This document shows positions 55,267-63,712 of a stretch of 64,000 nt of DNA, in pieces. The notes below the pieces were generated by a model. That model saw nothing but the letters and a program-made list of their open reading frames with translations. It was not told where the DNA came from and made no database searches. Made by a program: the position numbers and the translations under genes. This DNA is from Microvirga massiliensis. Its GTDB lineage: Bacteria; Pseudomonadota; Alphaproteobacteria; Rhizobiales; Beijerinckiaceae. Where the stretch lies: contig NZ_LN811350.1 of assembly GCF_001006805.1 (NCBI RefSeq), positions 966,112 to 1,030,111 on the forward strand, written 5' to 3'. Numbering within the stretch: the stretch's first letter is position 1; the number at the start of each line of letters is the position of its first letter.

Positions 55267-57029
55267 TGCTCGTCTTCGGGGACAGGCAACGCCGGGTCGA
55301 AACCACGGTTCTCGAAGCGGATGTCCAGGAGGCCCTCCAGCGGAGCGCTGTCTCGGATTTTGGGCTGAGCCGCCATGCCGCGCTCGTGGACGCATTTATC
55401 GCAGCGGCAAAGCTCGTGCAGGGACTTGCCGATGACGCGTTTCACCGCTCCGGTTGCGACCTGCCGGACATGGTGCCCGTGCAGGCGATGGATGCCTTGA
55501 TGTCGCTGGCGGCAGGCGTCGTCACGTCCTGGCGAAGCAGCTTTGCAGAGATTCCCGTGCCGGCTCTGGCGCGTGGCTGGACCGGCCCGCACCGGAAGGT
55601 ATGCACGCGTGCCGCCGAGGGATATTCCTTCTATGCCCTCTACCCGGAAGGCTACGCGGAAGCCGCATTCCGGTCGGGTCTGCCGCCGCAGACTCGAATC
55701 ATCGGGATCCGGAGCATCGGTACCGGCCTTGCCGCCATCGTGGCGGCGGCGCTCGGGGCACCGGCTCCCTGGACCGTTCGGCCGAAGGGACATCCCTTCC
55801 GGAGAGAAATCGCTGTGGATCGGGAACTCTCCAGGGCGGTGATGGCAGAGAGGGACCACCTGTTCGCCGTGGTCGACGAGGGGCCCGGTCTTTCGGGAAG
55901 CTCGTTCGGCGCCGTGATCGACTGGCTGGAGGCGTGCGGCGTGGAACGGCGCCGGATCCATGTCTTTCCAGGGCATGCCGGAGACCTCGGTCCACAGGCT
56001 CACGCCGCGCACCGGGAGCGCTGGGCTACCCTGCCTCGCCATGTCGTCTCGTTCGAAGAACTGGTGCTTCAGGGCGCGAACCAAGCTCATCGCCTGTCCC
56101 GCTGGCTCGAAGACCTGGTCGGGGAGCCTGCCGCGGGAGCCCTGGAGGACATATCGGGGGGAGCATGGCGGGCGCGCCGCTATCGACATGAGGCCTACTG
56201 GCCGGCCAGCAACATCCAGCAGGAACGCCGGAAATTTCTCTTCTCCACCGGAAGCGAGACCTTCCTGGGCCGCTTCGTGGGGCTCGGAGAATCCGGTGCA
56301 GCGGCGCTGCGGCGGGCCGTGTCCCTCTCGCAGGCGGGGTTCACCCCGCCCGTCCTCGGCCTCGTCCACGGCTTCCTTGTGGAACGATGGCTGGATGGGG
56401 AAGGGCTCGACGCATCCGACGCGCCCGCGTCCGACACGGACAGGCAGGACCTGATCATCCGGATCGCGGATTATCTGGCTTTCCGCGCCTGCCACCTCCC
56501 GGCTTCGGAGGACTCAGGCGCCTCTCTGCCGGAACTCTACGAGATGGCCATGCGCAATGCCGGCCTTGCCCTCGGCCCGGAGGCGTCCGGTGCTCTCGCG
56601 GCTCTGCTCCCCGAGCCCGAGTGCCTCCCAGGTCTGCGGAGAGTCGCGACGGATAACCGGCTCATGCTTCACGAGTGGATCCGGTTGACGGGCGGGGCTC
56701 TCCTCAAGACGGATGGCGTCGACCATTGCGCCGCGCACGACCTCATCGGTTGTCAGGATGTTGCCTGGGATATTGCCGGTGCCGCAGAGGAACTCGACCT
56801 GTCGCCCGCCGAGGCGGAAATGCTTCGAACCATGGTCGAGCACCGGACCGGTTGGCCTATCCATCGGGCTATCCTCAAGACAATGCGCCTGTGCTATCTG
56901 GCCTTCCAGCTGGGCGCCTCGACGCTGGCCGCCGAATTCCTGGGTGGGAAGGAGGCGGATCGGCTGGCAACGGCCGCCCACCGCTACGGCACACGCCTCA
57001 GCAATCTTCTTGCCCAGCGCCTGGAATGA
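55266..57029 (+). CDS. phosphoribosyltransferase-like and APH-kinase-like fusion
   Basis: The 587-residue protein has two parts. The N-terminal half carries RIIGIRSIGTGLAAIVAAAL and VVDEGPGLSGSSFGAVIDWL, which resemble the PRTase hood loop and the PRPP-binding loop (normally DD-x-x-x-TG-x-S/T). The C-terminal half reads like an aminoglycoside-phosphotransferase fold: GFLVERWLDGEG at the hinge, a degenerate catalytic loop (LMLHEWIRL in place of H-G-D) and GCQDVAWDIAGAAEEL at the end, as in APH proteins (G-D-x-AWDLA). It is translationally coupled to the phosphatase. I do not know this exact architecture; ribosylation plus phosphorylation of a small molecule is speculation. Confidence 0.6.
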   Translation: MLVFGDRQRRVETTVLEADVQEALQRSAVSDFGLSRHAALVDAFIAAAKLVQGLADDAFHRSGCDLPDMVPVQAMDALMSLAAGVVTSWRSSFAEIPVPALARGWTGPHRKVCTRAAEGYSFYALYPEGYAEAAFRSGLPPQTRIIGIRSIGTGLAAIVAAALGAPAPWTVRPKGHPFRREIAVDRELSRAVMAERDHLFAVVDEGPGLSGSSFGAVIDWLEACGVERRRIHVFPGHAGDLGPQAHAAHRERWATLPRHVVSFEELVLQGANQAHRLSRWLEDLVGEPAAGALEDISGGAWRARRYRHEAYWPASNIQQERRKFLFSTGSETFLGRFVGLGESGAAALRRAVSLSQAGFTPPVLGLVHGFLVERWLDGEGLDASDAPASDTDRQDLIIRIADYLAFRACHLPASEDSGASLPELYEMAMRNAGLALGPEASGALAALLPEPECLPGLRRVATDNRLMLHEWIRLTGGALLKTDGVDHCAAHDLIGCQDVAWDIAGAAEELDLSPAEAEMLRTMVEHRTGWPIHRAILKTMRLCYLAFQLGASTLAAEFLGGKEADRLATAAHRYGTRLSNLLAQRLE

Positions 57030-57072
57030 GCCGGCGGGAAATGCGGAATGGGGGAGCCGGCAGGGAGGGGGA

Positions 57073-58158
57073 ATGCGGGCGCACGGGGTCCGTCTACTTG
57101 TCTTGCTAGCGGCGCTCGCGCCTCTTCTGCTTCCGGTTCCCGCGGGCGCAGGAGGAAAACTTCGTCTCCTGACGTGGGCCGACTATGTGCCGCAGGAGGT
57201 CGCCGAGCTCTTCACCCGTGAGACCGGCATCGAGGTCGAAGTTACCCTTTCCGACAACGAGGACATGATTCGACGCCTTCGGGTGCTCGATACGGAGCCG
57301 TTCGACTTGGCGCAACCGAGCCAGGATCGGGTGGCGGGCCAGATCGGGGAGGACGCTCTCTACAAACCGCTGGACCTGTCCCGAATTCGGATGGATCTCG
57401 TGATCCCGTCGATGTTCGAGGCGACCCGCCGCAACACGAGCCGGGACGGGCAGATTTACGGTCTGCCGCATGTCTGGGGGACCGACGGTCTCATCCTGAA
57501 TCTGCCGCATACGCCCGGCGTCTCGGATTACGCAGATCTCTGTAACCCGAACCTCGCCGGACGCGTCAGCGTCCGCGCCAAACGTGCGACCCTGATCGCC
57601 TTCGCGCTCTCTCGAGGACTCGATCCCTTCGAGGCCTACAAGGACCCGGTCGCCTACGAGAAGATGATGGAGCGGGTCGTGGCCGAGCTCGAGGCCTGCC
57701 GAGGGAACATCCGCTTCTTCTGGGACACGAAGGCCGAGCTTCTCGACGCGCTCCGCCGCGGCGAGATCCATGCCGCACTCGCATGGGATACAGGCGGATG
57801 GGAACTCAACGCCGAGAACCCGAACATTCGCTTCGTGGCCCCACGGTCGGGCGCTCTCGGCTGGATCGATACTTTCGCGATCCCCGCGAAAGGACGCAAC
57901 GACGACGCGGCCTATCAATGGATCAACTTCAATCTGCGCCCTGACATTGCGGCCATGGTCGCCAGGTCGGCGAGAAACTTCACGGCATCCCGAGGCGCCG
58001 ACCGCCTGATTGATGAGCGCTTGCGGTCGCAGTTCGCTGAGAGCTTTCCGAGAGCGGCGATAGAGAACATCCAGTGGTACCCCGCCGTGCCCGCCGGCCT
58101 TGAAGAGATCGAGGCTCGCGTGCTGGCGCACCTCCGGCGAGTCATTCCCTCGCGCTGA
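57073..58158 (+). CDS. PotD/PotF-like substrate-binding protein
   Basis: The 361-residue protein has a Sec signal peptide (VRLLVLLAALAPLLLPVPAG, cleavage before GGK) and the PotD-type start LRLLTWADYVPQEVAELFTR and TGIEVEVTLSDNEDMI. Further marks are QPSQDRVAGQI, YGLPHVWGTDGLILN and LAWDTGGWELNAENPNIRFV. It resembles polyamine-binding proteins of ABC importers (family 1/13). No ATPase or permease is adjacent, so it is an orphan in this cluster. It probably binds a polyamine or a cationic sugar in the periplasm. GGGAGGGGGA precedes the ATG. Confidence 0.88.
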   Translation: MRAHGVRLLVLLAALAPLLLPVPAGAGGKLRLLTWADYVPQEVAELFTRETGIEVEVTLSDNEDMIRRLRVLDTEPFDLAQPSQDRVAGQIGEDALYKPLDLSRIRMDLVIPSMFEATRRNTSRDGQIYGLPHVWGTDGLILNLPHTPGVSDYADLCNPNLAGRVSVRAKRATLIAFALSRGLDPFEAYKDPVAYEKMMERVVAELEACRGNIRFFWDTKAELLDALRRGEIHAALAWDTGGWELNAENPNIRFVAPRSGALGWIDTFAIPAKGRNDDAAYQWINFNLRPDIAAMVARSARNFTASRGADRLIDERLRSQFAESFPRAAIENIQWYPAVPAGLEEIEARVLAHLRRVIPSR

Positions 58159-58257
58159 GCCACCATCCTGGACGCGACTCCCGGGCATTTCCGGAGCTGC
58201 TCTTGCGACGGATTTGCAAGTGAAATCAATGGCTCGCGCGGCTCGGCCAAATCCGCT

Positions 58258-59217
58258 ATGACGCGCTATCCTTCGATTCCGGACAGGCCTCGCCTCGCGA
58301 CCGGCGGTCCCGCACTTGTGAGCTCGTCCATGGACCGCGTCCAGAAATTGGCCGGCGGCAGCATTGCTATTGGCCTTGCCGTCCTCGGCCTCAAATTCGC
58401 GGCCTATTACCTGACCGGGTCCATCGCGCTGTACTCGGATGCCCTCGAGAGCATCGTGAACGTCGTCACTGCGGTGGTGGCTCTCCTGGCAGTGCGCACG
58501 AGCGCGAAGCCGGCGGACGCCAACCACCCTTACGGCCACCACAAGGTCGAGTACTTTTCTGCCGTGATCGTCGGCGTCTTCATCATCGTCGCCGCGCTCC
58601 TGATCTTCCGCGAGGCTTTCCTAGGCTTCATGAGCCCGAAGCCCTTCGACCCCTCCATGGAGGGCCTGCTCGTTAATGGTCTGGCGAGCCTGATCAACGG
58701 TGCATGGTGCTGGATCCTCATCCACCAGGGGCGGCGCTCACGGTCTCCGGCCCTGGTCGCCGATGGCAAACACCTCCTGACCGATGTCATGTCGTCGGTT
58801 GGCGTCCTGCTCGGCGTGATGCTGGCTGCGATCACGGGCTGGCTGGTCCTCGACGTCGTGTTGGCCGCGCTCGTGGCCGTGAACATCCTATGGTCGGGCT
58901 GGCAGCTCATGCGGGAATCCGTCGGCGGCCTCATGGACGAGGCGGTGCAGGATGACACCCTGAACCGGATTCGCGAGGTGATCTCGACCAATGCCGAGGG
59001 CGCTCTCGAGGCTCACGATCTCCGCACCCGCCATGCGGGCCGGATGACCTTCGTCGACTTCCACCTCGTCGTGCCCGGCGAGATGTCGGTGTCCTGCGCC
59101 CACGACATCTGCGACCGCATCGAGCGGGCGCTGCGGGCCGAGGTGGAGGATGCCCTGATCACGATCCACGTGGAGCCGGAGAACAAGGCGAAGCACACGG
59201 GCATTGTCGTGCTTTAA
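58258..59217 (+). CDS. cation diffusion facilitator (zinc/iron-type exporter)
   Basis: The 319-residue protein has six membrane helices. The first metal site is in SIALYSDALESIVNVV, with H-P-Y-G-H-H-K-V-E-Y after the third helix, and the second in DGKHLLTDVMSSVGVLL, all CDF signatures. The cytoplasmic C-terminal domain (about residues 225-310) has the usual DLRTRHAGRMTFVDFHL and ends with a His. It would export divalent metal ions by proton antiport. Most similar in style to FieF/YiiP. The start could be the ATG at 58330 if the N-terminal polar stretch is not translated. Confidence 0.9.
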   Translation: MTRYPSIPDRPRLATGGPALVSSSMDRVQKLAGGSIAIGLAVLGLKFAAYYLTGSIALYSDALESIVNVVTAVVALLAVRTSAKPADANHPYGHHKVEYFSAVIVGVFIIVAALLIFREAFLGFMSPKPFDPSMEGLLVNGLASLINGAWCWILIHQGRRSRSPALVADGKHLLTDVMSSVGVLLGVMLAAITGWLVLDVVLAALVAVNILWSGWQLMRESVGGLMDEAVQDDTLNRIREVISTNAEGALEAHDLRTRHAGRMTFVDFHLVVPGEMSVSCAHDICDRIERALRAEVEDALITIHVEPENKAKHTGIVVL

Positions 59218-59449
59218 GGAGCATGGCTGCCGCGGCTCTCACCCCGGAGGCTGGCCGGCTTGGGCGGGGCTCATTTGCTCGGGCGGTTTCCATTCGCTTT
59301 CACAACGGGGCAGGCTTGAGGTGATGCGCTGCGAGCGGTGCAAGAGACTTCCGGGACGCCCGACACGGCCGATGATCACGGCCCCGCGTGGGACAGAATT
59401 CTGCAATCCGAGCCATTTCTATCGAACCATCAATCATTCGCGGTGAGCA

Positions 59450-60283
59450 ATGCCAGGGGATATGGCCTTCGGTGAGCTTCTTGCTCTGAGCGTGTACTTC
59501 GCGGCAGGGGGCGCCATTACCGGAATTCTGGCAGGCGTCTTCGGGATCGGAGGGGGCACGGTCATCGTGCCTGTGCTCTACCAGCTCTTCGGGCTCATGG
59601 GTGTCCCGGAGTCGGTGCGTATGCATCTGTGCATCGGCACGTCCCTGGCCGCCATCATCCCGACCTCGCTCCGGTCCTATCGTGCTCACGAGGCTCGCGG
59701 AGCCGTGGATCCCAAAGTCATCCGCCAATGGGCAGTACCTGTCATGATCGGGGCGGTGTTGGGTGCTGTCATTGCGGCCTTCGTCTCGTCCGGGCAGTTG
59801 CGAGGCATCTTCGCGGGCATTTGCACCTTCAACGGCTTGCGCTTCGTGTTCGGAAAAGAGCACTGGCGCCTCGCCGATGATCTTCCCGGGCCAATCGCGA
59901 TGGCGGCATATGGCATCGGGATCGGAGTTTTTTCGGCCCTCATGGGGATCAGCGGGGGGCAGCTCATCATCATGATCATGACGCTCTACAACCGACCGAT
60001 TCATCAGGCAGTTGCGACGTCCGCCGGACTGGGGGTCCTGACATCAATTCCCGGCGCCATCGGATATGTTCTGACGGGCCTGCCGGAGCAGGGCCTCCTT
60101 CCGCCGCTGTCGATCGGCTATGTATCGCTGATCGGGGCGGCTCTTCTGGCTCCGATCAGCGTTTGGACGGCTCCGGTCGGCGTTCGTTTGGCGCACGGGA
60201 TCTCCCGGCGGACATTGGAGCTCGTCTTCGGCATCTATCTTCTCGCGATCGCCGGGCGGTTTTTCTGGAGCATTCTGCACTGA
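59450..60283 (+). CDS. TauE/SafE-type sulfite/sulfoacetate exporter-like permease
   Basis: The 277-residue protein has about eight membrane helices in two repeats. The TauE marks are GAITGILAGVFGIGGGTVIVP in the first repeat (given in part: FGIGGGTVIVPVLY) and ALMGISGGQLIIMIMTLYNR in the second. Family members export sulfite or organosulfonates from the cytosol. It could export sulfite made by the persulfide dioxygenase at 18923, but the genes are 40 kb apart. The start at 59450 has GGTGAG; an ATG four codons later (59462) with AGGGG is also possible. Confidence 0.88.
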   Translation: MPGDMAFGELLALSVYFAAGGAITGILAGVFGIGGGTVIVPVLYQLFGLMGVPESVRMHLCIGTSLAAIIPTSLRSYRAHEARGAVDPKVIRQWAVPVMIGAVLGAVIAAFVSSGQLRGIFAGICTFNGLRFVFGKEHWRLADDLPGPIAMAAYGIGIGVFSALMGISGGQLIIMIMTLYNRPIHQAVATSAGLGVLTSIPGAIGYVLTGLPEQGLLPPLSIGYVSLIGAALLAPISVWTAPVGVRLAHGISRRTLELVFGIYLLAIAGRFFWSILH

Positions 60284-60304
60284 GATTCTTTCCCGCTCAG
60301 AGAT

Positions 60305-60442
60305 TCAAGAAACAAAGTCCTGCTGGAAGCAGATGAGGGCGGGAAAGATCTGATCGATGTCGGTGCGGCGTGCGCAGCGAATGATGGACCGCCGCCAGAC
60401 GCGGTCGAGCCATGCGAGTGTGCGCTCCACGACCCTCCGATG
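60305..60442 (-). pseudogene. IS5-family transposase 3' fragment
   Basis: On the minus strand one frame reads RRVVERTLAWLDRVWRRSII and ends QDFVS before a TGA. The R-R-x-VVERT-x-AWL signature marks the C-terminus of IS5-family transposases (the catalytic Glu is in VVERT). The rest of the gene is absent; upstream sequence to about 60640 is frame-disrupted. The rest of 60284-60785 holds nothing else. Confidence 0.7.
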
Positions 60443-60785
60443 TCATCCGTGAGCATCTGACGGCTGTCGATCCTGCGCGAGACGATGAGGATCTTGATGG
60501 GCCACCCGTGACAGGCGAGGCGGCTCACGGCGACTGCCCGAGTGCGGCACGAAGAGGATGACGATCCGCACGGCGTGGTCATACAGCCTAGTGGCGTCTG
60601 TCCTCACGAAACGGGTAGGAAGCACCACCAAGTGCTCGGCAAACAGCGCACCCGAAGTGGATTTTGGCTCCAATCGTAGCGTCGCGGGAGTAGTAGCCTA
60701 TAGTTTGGCCAGCATTCCGCCATGGCTATGTGACAGGAGTTTGCATGTGGTGCTGAGTGGTCCCCACACCCGACGGGAGATCGTC

Positions 60786-61115
60786 ATGAGGAGAGCCGTA
60801 TTCCTGGTCATCGCCTGTGGGTTCGCAGGACCTGTATGGGCGCAGGACACCCCGGCCGGCATGACCCCGATCATCAGCGCAAAGTACGGCGAGCGGGTTT
60901 GCGGTTACAAAGTAAACCTCCAAAAGCTTACGGATCATATCCAGCGAGTGTCGGGCATACCAGCAGTGTCAGTTTTTCAAGACCCCGAACTGACCACGAT
61001 AATGGATCACATGTGGAAGCGGTATGATGAGATGGGTAAGCACAAGGCTTGCCCTACCATCCTCCGGGAGTATGGGCCTCGGGGCACTCTGGCTCGGGGT
61101 GTTCTCAGCAGATGA
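60786..61115 (+). CDS. exported small protein of unknown function (109 aa)
   Basis: A Sec signal peptide (MRRAVFLVIACGFAGPVWAQ, cut near WAQ) leads a 90-residue mature domain with two cysteines (ERVCGYKVN and KHKACPTIL) that could form a disulfide. GGGAGAT precedes the ATG. The helical segment LQKLTDHIQRVSG suggests a compact helical protein in the periplasm. I recognise no family. It is the first of several small exported proteins in this region. Confidence 0.75.
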   Translation: MRRAVFLVIACGFAGPVWAQDTPAGMTPIISAKYGERVCGYKVNLQKLTDHIQRVSGIPAVSVFQDPELTTIMDHMWKRYDEMGKHKACPTILREYGPRGTLARGVLSR

Positions 61116-61339
61116 CATTGCGCACCCCTGCAGGCCCTCCGCTGAGACAGGCCCGTCGGTAAGCCGCAACCACTACCCCGGATCGCCTTCAGGATCCGTT
61201 GGTCGAGTGTGCCGGATATACTCCCGCGGAATGGATCAGATGGTTTTTGTTACCTGATGACGTACCGACAGGCTGTAATGGACATACGAACGCCCTCCTC
61301 GAGCAGGTCCTTCCATTGGATCGGGCCATGAGGCTTGGA

Positions 61340-61594
61340 TCAGCACCCGTTGCAGATGCCACGTTCGACGAGGCGGTCGATTTCGCGGTCCATGCGCTCC
61401 ATCTCGCCATCAGCTACCGTATCGATCGACGAGAAGTTATTTCGCGGCTCTGTGAAGACCTCCCGTTCGAGCTGACGCTGAGACGGGATCCGGATCTCTC
61501 CGGAAGCCGTGAATGGTCCGGTTCTGGGCTGCGGCCAAGCTGGCGAGGAGGCGAGTGCAAACCCAAGTGTTATCGCGATGAAAGCGGCCCTCAT
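61340..61594 (-). CDS. exported small protein (84 aa)
   Basis: The ATG at 61594 follows TTGAGGAG. A Sec signal peptide (MRAAFIAITLGFALASSPAW) is followed by a polar helix (GEMERMDREIDRLVERGIC) ending with two cysteines (GICNGC). The product is probably periplasmic; the paired Cys may form a disulfide or bind metal. No family recognised. Opposite in direction to the neighbours. Confidence 0.7.
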   Translation of the reverse strand: MRAAFIAITLGFALASSPAWPQPRTGPFTASGEIRIPSQRQLEREVFTEPRNNFSSIDTVADGEMERMDREIDRLVERGICNGC

Positions 61595-62212
61595 TGCAGG
61601 AACTCCTCAAGATCCGAACGGCATGTGTCCTTCGTTCCGGCACCAAAATTGGTCAATGACATCACATTGGGCCGAGACTTGCTTGACCGATCAGGACAAG
61701 GGCTGAACACTTTTCGATACCATCGCCGAAATCCACGCGACGAACTGCACTGTTCGACCGGGTTCGCTGACGGAAGCACTGATCAAGGGCATGAAGCGAT
61801 GACGAATGGCCGGCTCGCAAGCCGGCGCACGGACTGAGAGAAGGGAGTGCCCTTGAATGAGAGTCGGTGAGCCTATCCCTCGTTCGAGGATGCCTCTCCG
61901 TTCGACCTACCCGGAAGAGGCAGCACGCTACTCCTAATTTGTTCAGCGACGCTCCTGTTTATGCGAACGCGCAGACGCAAAGAAGCCGACATCGATAGAC
62001 AGAATAGACGCGCTGGTAAGCTAGTGCCGTGGACGGTCCAGCTCCCGAAGTCATGGGTCCCCGGGACTGCTCTCGCGACACCCGCTTTCATGGCCGAGCC
62101 TGGGTTCCCGCGCCGCATCCTCCTCGAGGCGGTTGAGACAGAGGACGCTCGCAGGACGGCGCGGATCTGCGTCCAAGTTGAAGCTGTTCTGGTTCACAAC
62201 TGGAGAAGCGTC
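61595..62212. other. intergenic region, nothing firm
   Basis: About 620 bases without a supportable gene. Frames here are short and have no ribosome sites. Confidence 0.4.
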
Positions 62213-62755
62213 ATGACCCGATTGCCTGTTCTGGCGATAGCGGCGCTCACCCTCGTCGCCTCACCCTCCCTCCTTCTCACAACGACTATCCCAGCGGCTG
62301 CCCAGGATGACGATTGGGGCGGTGGCGAATCCGGTGGTAGCTTGCGCGACCTTGTGCGGAGTTGGCTTCAGGAGCGCGGCGATCGCCGCGATGTCCTCAT
62401 GGATCTAATCCAAGAGCGCCGGGACTGGCGCGACCAGTTCATGGATTTGATGCAGGAGCGCCGGGACTGGCGCGACGAGCTCAGGGATTTGATCCAGGAG
62501 CGCGGGGATCGTCGCGGTGAACTCAGAGAATTCCTAAGGGACCATCCATGGCTGGGCGAGCGCTTACGCGAGCGCCTGCGCGAACGCGTGGCCTCGCGAT
62601 GGGACGACGAGGACGAGGGCGGCGGCTTGCGAGGTCGCTTGCGGGAGCGTCTTTCTGAGCGCCTGGGCGGGGACTGCTATATTCTCACACGCAGCCTCAG
62701 GAACCAGGACGGAAGTCTTCTGGTCTTGGTTCGCCGGCGCATCTGCCGTGACTAG
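62213..62755 (+). CDS. exported charged-repeat protein (180 aa)
   Basis: GGAGAAG precedes the ATG at 62213. A signal peptide (about residues 1-30, ending IPAAA-Q) leads a mature protein made of strongly charged helix. Residues 50-105 consist of four 14-residue repeats such as DLIQERRDWRDQFM, followed by Arg/Glu-rich helices and a C-terminal segment with two cysteines (GGDCYILTRSLRNQDG ... RRRICRD). The CY-x-LTRSLR ending recurs in small secreted proteins of Hyphomicrobiales. It is probably periplasmic and elongated; function unknown. The next small exported protein follows 33 bases later. Confidence 0.75.
   Translation: MTRLPVLAIAALTLVASPSLLLTTTIPAAAQDDDWGGGESGGSLRDLVRSWLQERGDRRDVLMDLIQERRDWRDQFMDLMQERRDWRDELRDLIQERGDRRGELREFLRDHPWLGERLRERLRERVASRWDDEDEGGGLRGRLRERLSERLGGDCYILTRSLRNQDGSLLVLVRRRICRD
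62360..62527 (+). repeat. four tandem 42-base coding repeats
   Basis: The DNA encoding residues 50-105 repeats with a 42-base unit: each unit gives x-L-x-QER-x-D-x-R-x-x-x-x. The middle two units are nearly identical (GAGCGCCGGGACTGGCGCGA occurs in both), indicating recent duplication. Confidence 0.8.
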
Positions 62756-62788
62756 TTCGCACCTGGATCCAACCGACAGGAGGAGTGA

Positions 62789-63139
62789 ATGAAGAAAGCC
62801 CTTCTTGTGGCGGCCTGCCTGATGCTGGTCGCGCTGCCTGCCTTCAGCCAAATTTCGGACGAACCTGAGGACCGCGGCTCGTCCTACAGTCGACGAGATC
62901 GTGACCTAGAAGATCTCCTGCGCGGGCTTGACGAGAGGAGGTCGGGAGGCGGCCCAGCGCGCGGCGCCGGTTTTCTGCTGCGCGCCGGGGACGTAACCCT
63001 GGCCGTGCGGTGTGATCCGCGAGATTCCATGAGGGCATGCGTGGACGCGGCCACGACATTGATGGAGCGGGCGCGCACAGCGATGCCGTCCGCAGGCGGA
63101 GCTGGCGGTGCGGCTCCTGGAGCACCCCCGCCCAGATAA
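62789..63139 (+). CDS. exported small protein with Pro/Gly-rich tail (116 aa)
   Basis: AGGAGG lies just upstream of the ATG. The signal peptide MKKALLVAACLMLVALPAFS (cut near FSQ) leads a charged helix (SRRDRDLEDLLRGLDERRSG), then GAGFLLRAGDVTLAVRCDPR and MRACVDAATTLMERA with two cysteines, and a Gly/Ala/Pro-rich tail. Probably periplasmic. It follows the charged-repeat protein closely and may share its transcript. No family recognised. Confidence 0.75.
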   Translation: MKKALLVAACLMLVALPAFSQISDEPEDRGSSYSRRDRDLEDLLRGLDERRSGGGPARGAGFLLRAGDVTLAVRCDPRDSMRACVDAATTLMERARTAMPSAGGAGGAAPGAPPPR

Positions 63140-63183
63140 CCTGCTTACCAAGCTGCGCCGTCCAACCGCGGCGCAGCCTTCCA

Positions 63184-63290
63184 GATGCGATCCTGATGAT
63201 CGACGACACGGCTCTGCCCAAGAAAGGTATGGTCCTGGTTAGTGTTGGCGCGCAGTACGCGTCATGCCGACCGCAACAACTGTCCAGAGA
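63184..63290 (+). pseudogene. IS701-type transposase fragment
   Basis: The frame DAILMIDDTALPKKG followed by SVGAQYAS matches the first catalytic-Asp region of IS701-family DDE transposases (VIDDTALPKKG-x-HSVGV-x-QYA). Only about 30 codons are recognisable; flanking parts are lost. Confidence 0.7.
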
Positions 63291-63712
63291 TACTTCCGGC
63301 TGTCGAGGATGCTTGCCTGGCACACACGGCTACGCTTCGGCAGCGACTTTCCTGGCTTCGCGGCTTCTGATCTCTCTGCCATGTGCGGGATCGTAGATCG
63401 CGATCACTTCAGTTTGTCGTCAACTCCATCCCGATCACCCCGGCAATCGACGTCAGAGACTACCAGAAGAGCTGGAGGAGATTCGGAGGCTCTTGTTGCC
63501 GAACGCCATGTACCTGGCTCTGGTCGCTCCGGGAGCAGAAGCGGCTTTGTAAGTAATCGCCTGAAATGCATCCATTGCACGGGGACATGGCCCCCTATGG
63601 GGGCTTGCGTCCTGTTTTGTGTCGGACGCTCTTGATCGAGCGGGCTAACCTGGTCGGGGCTGGCGTGCCCAGCCGGCCTCTGGTCGATCACCACGCCCTT
63701 GGGACCGCGATC
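63291..63712. other. intergenic region with no supportable gene
   Basis: About 420 bases between the IS701 scrap and the dipeptidase gene. Frames are short, without ribosome sites; decayed insertion-element DNA is likely. Confidence 0.4.
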
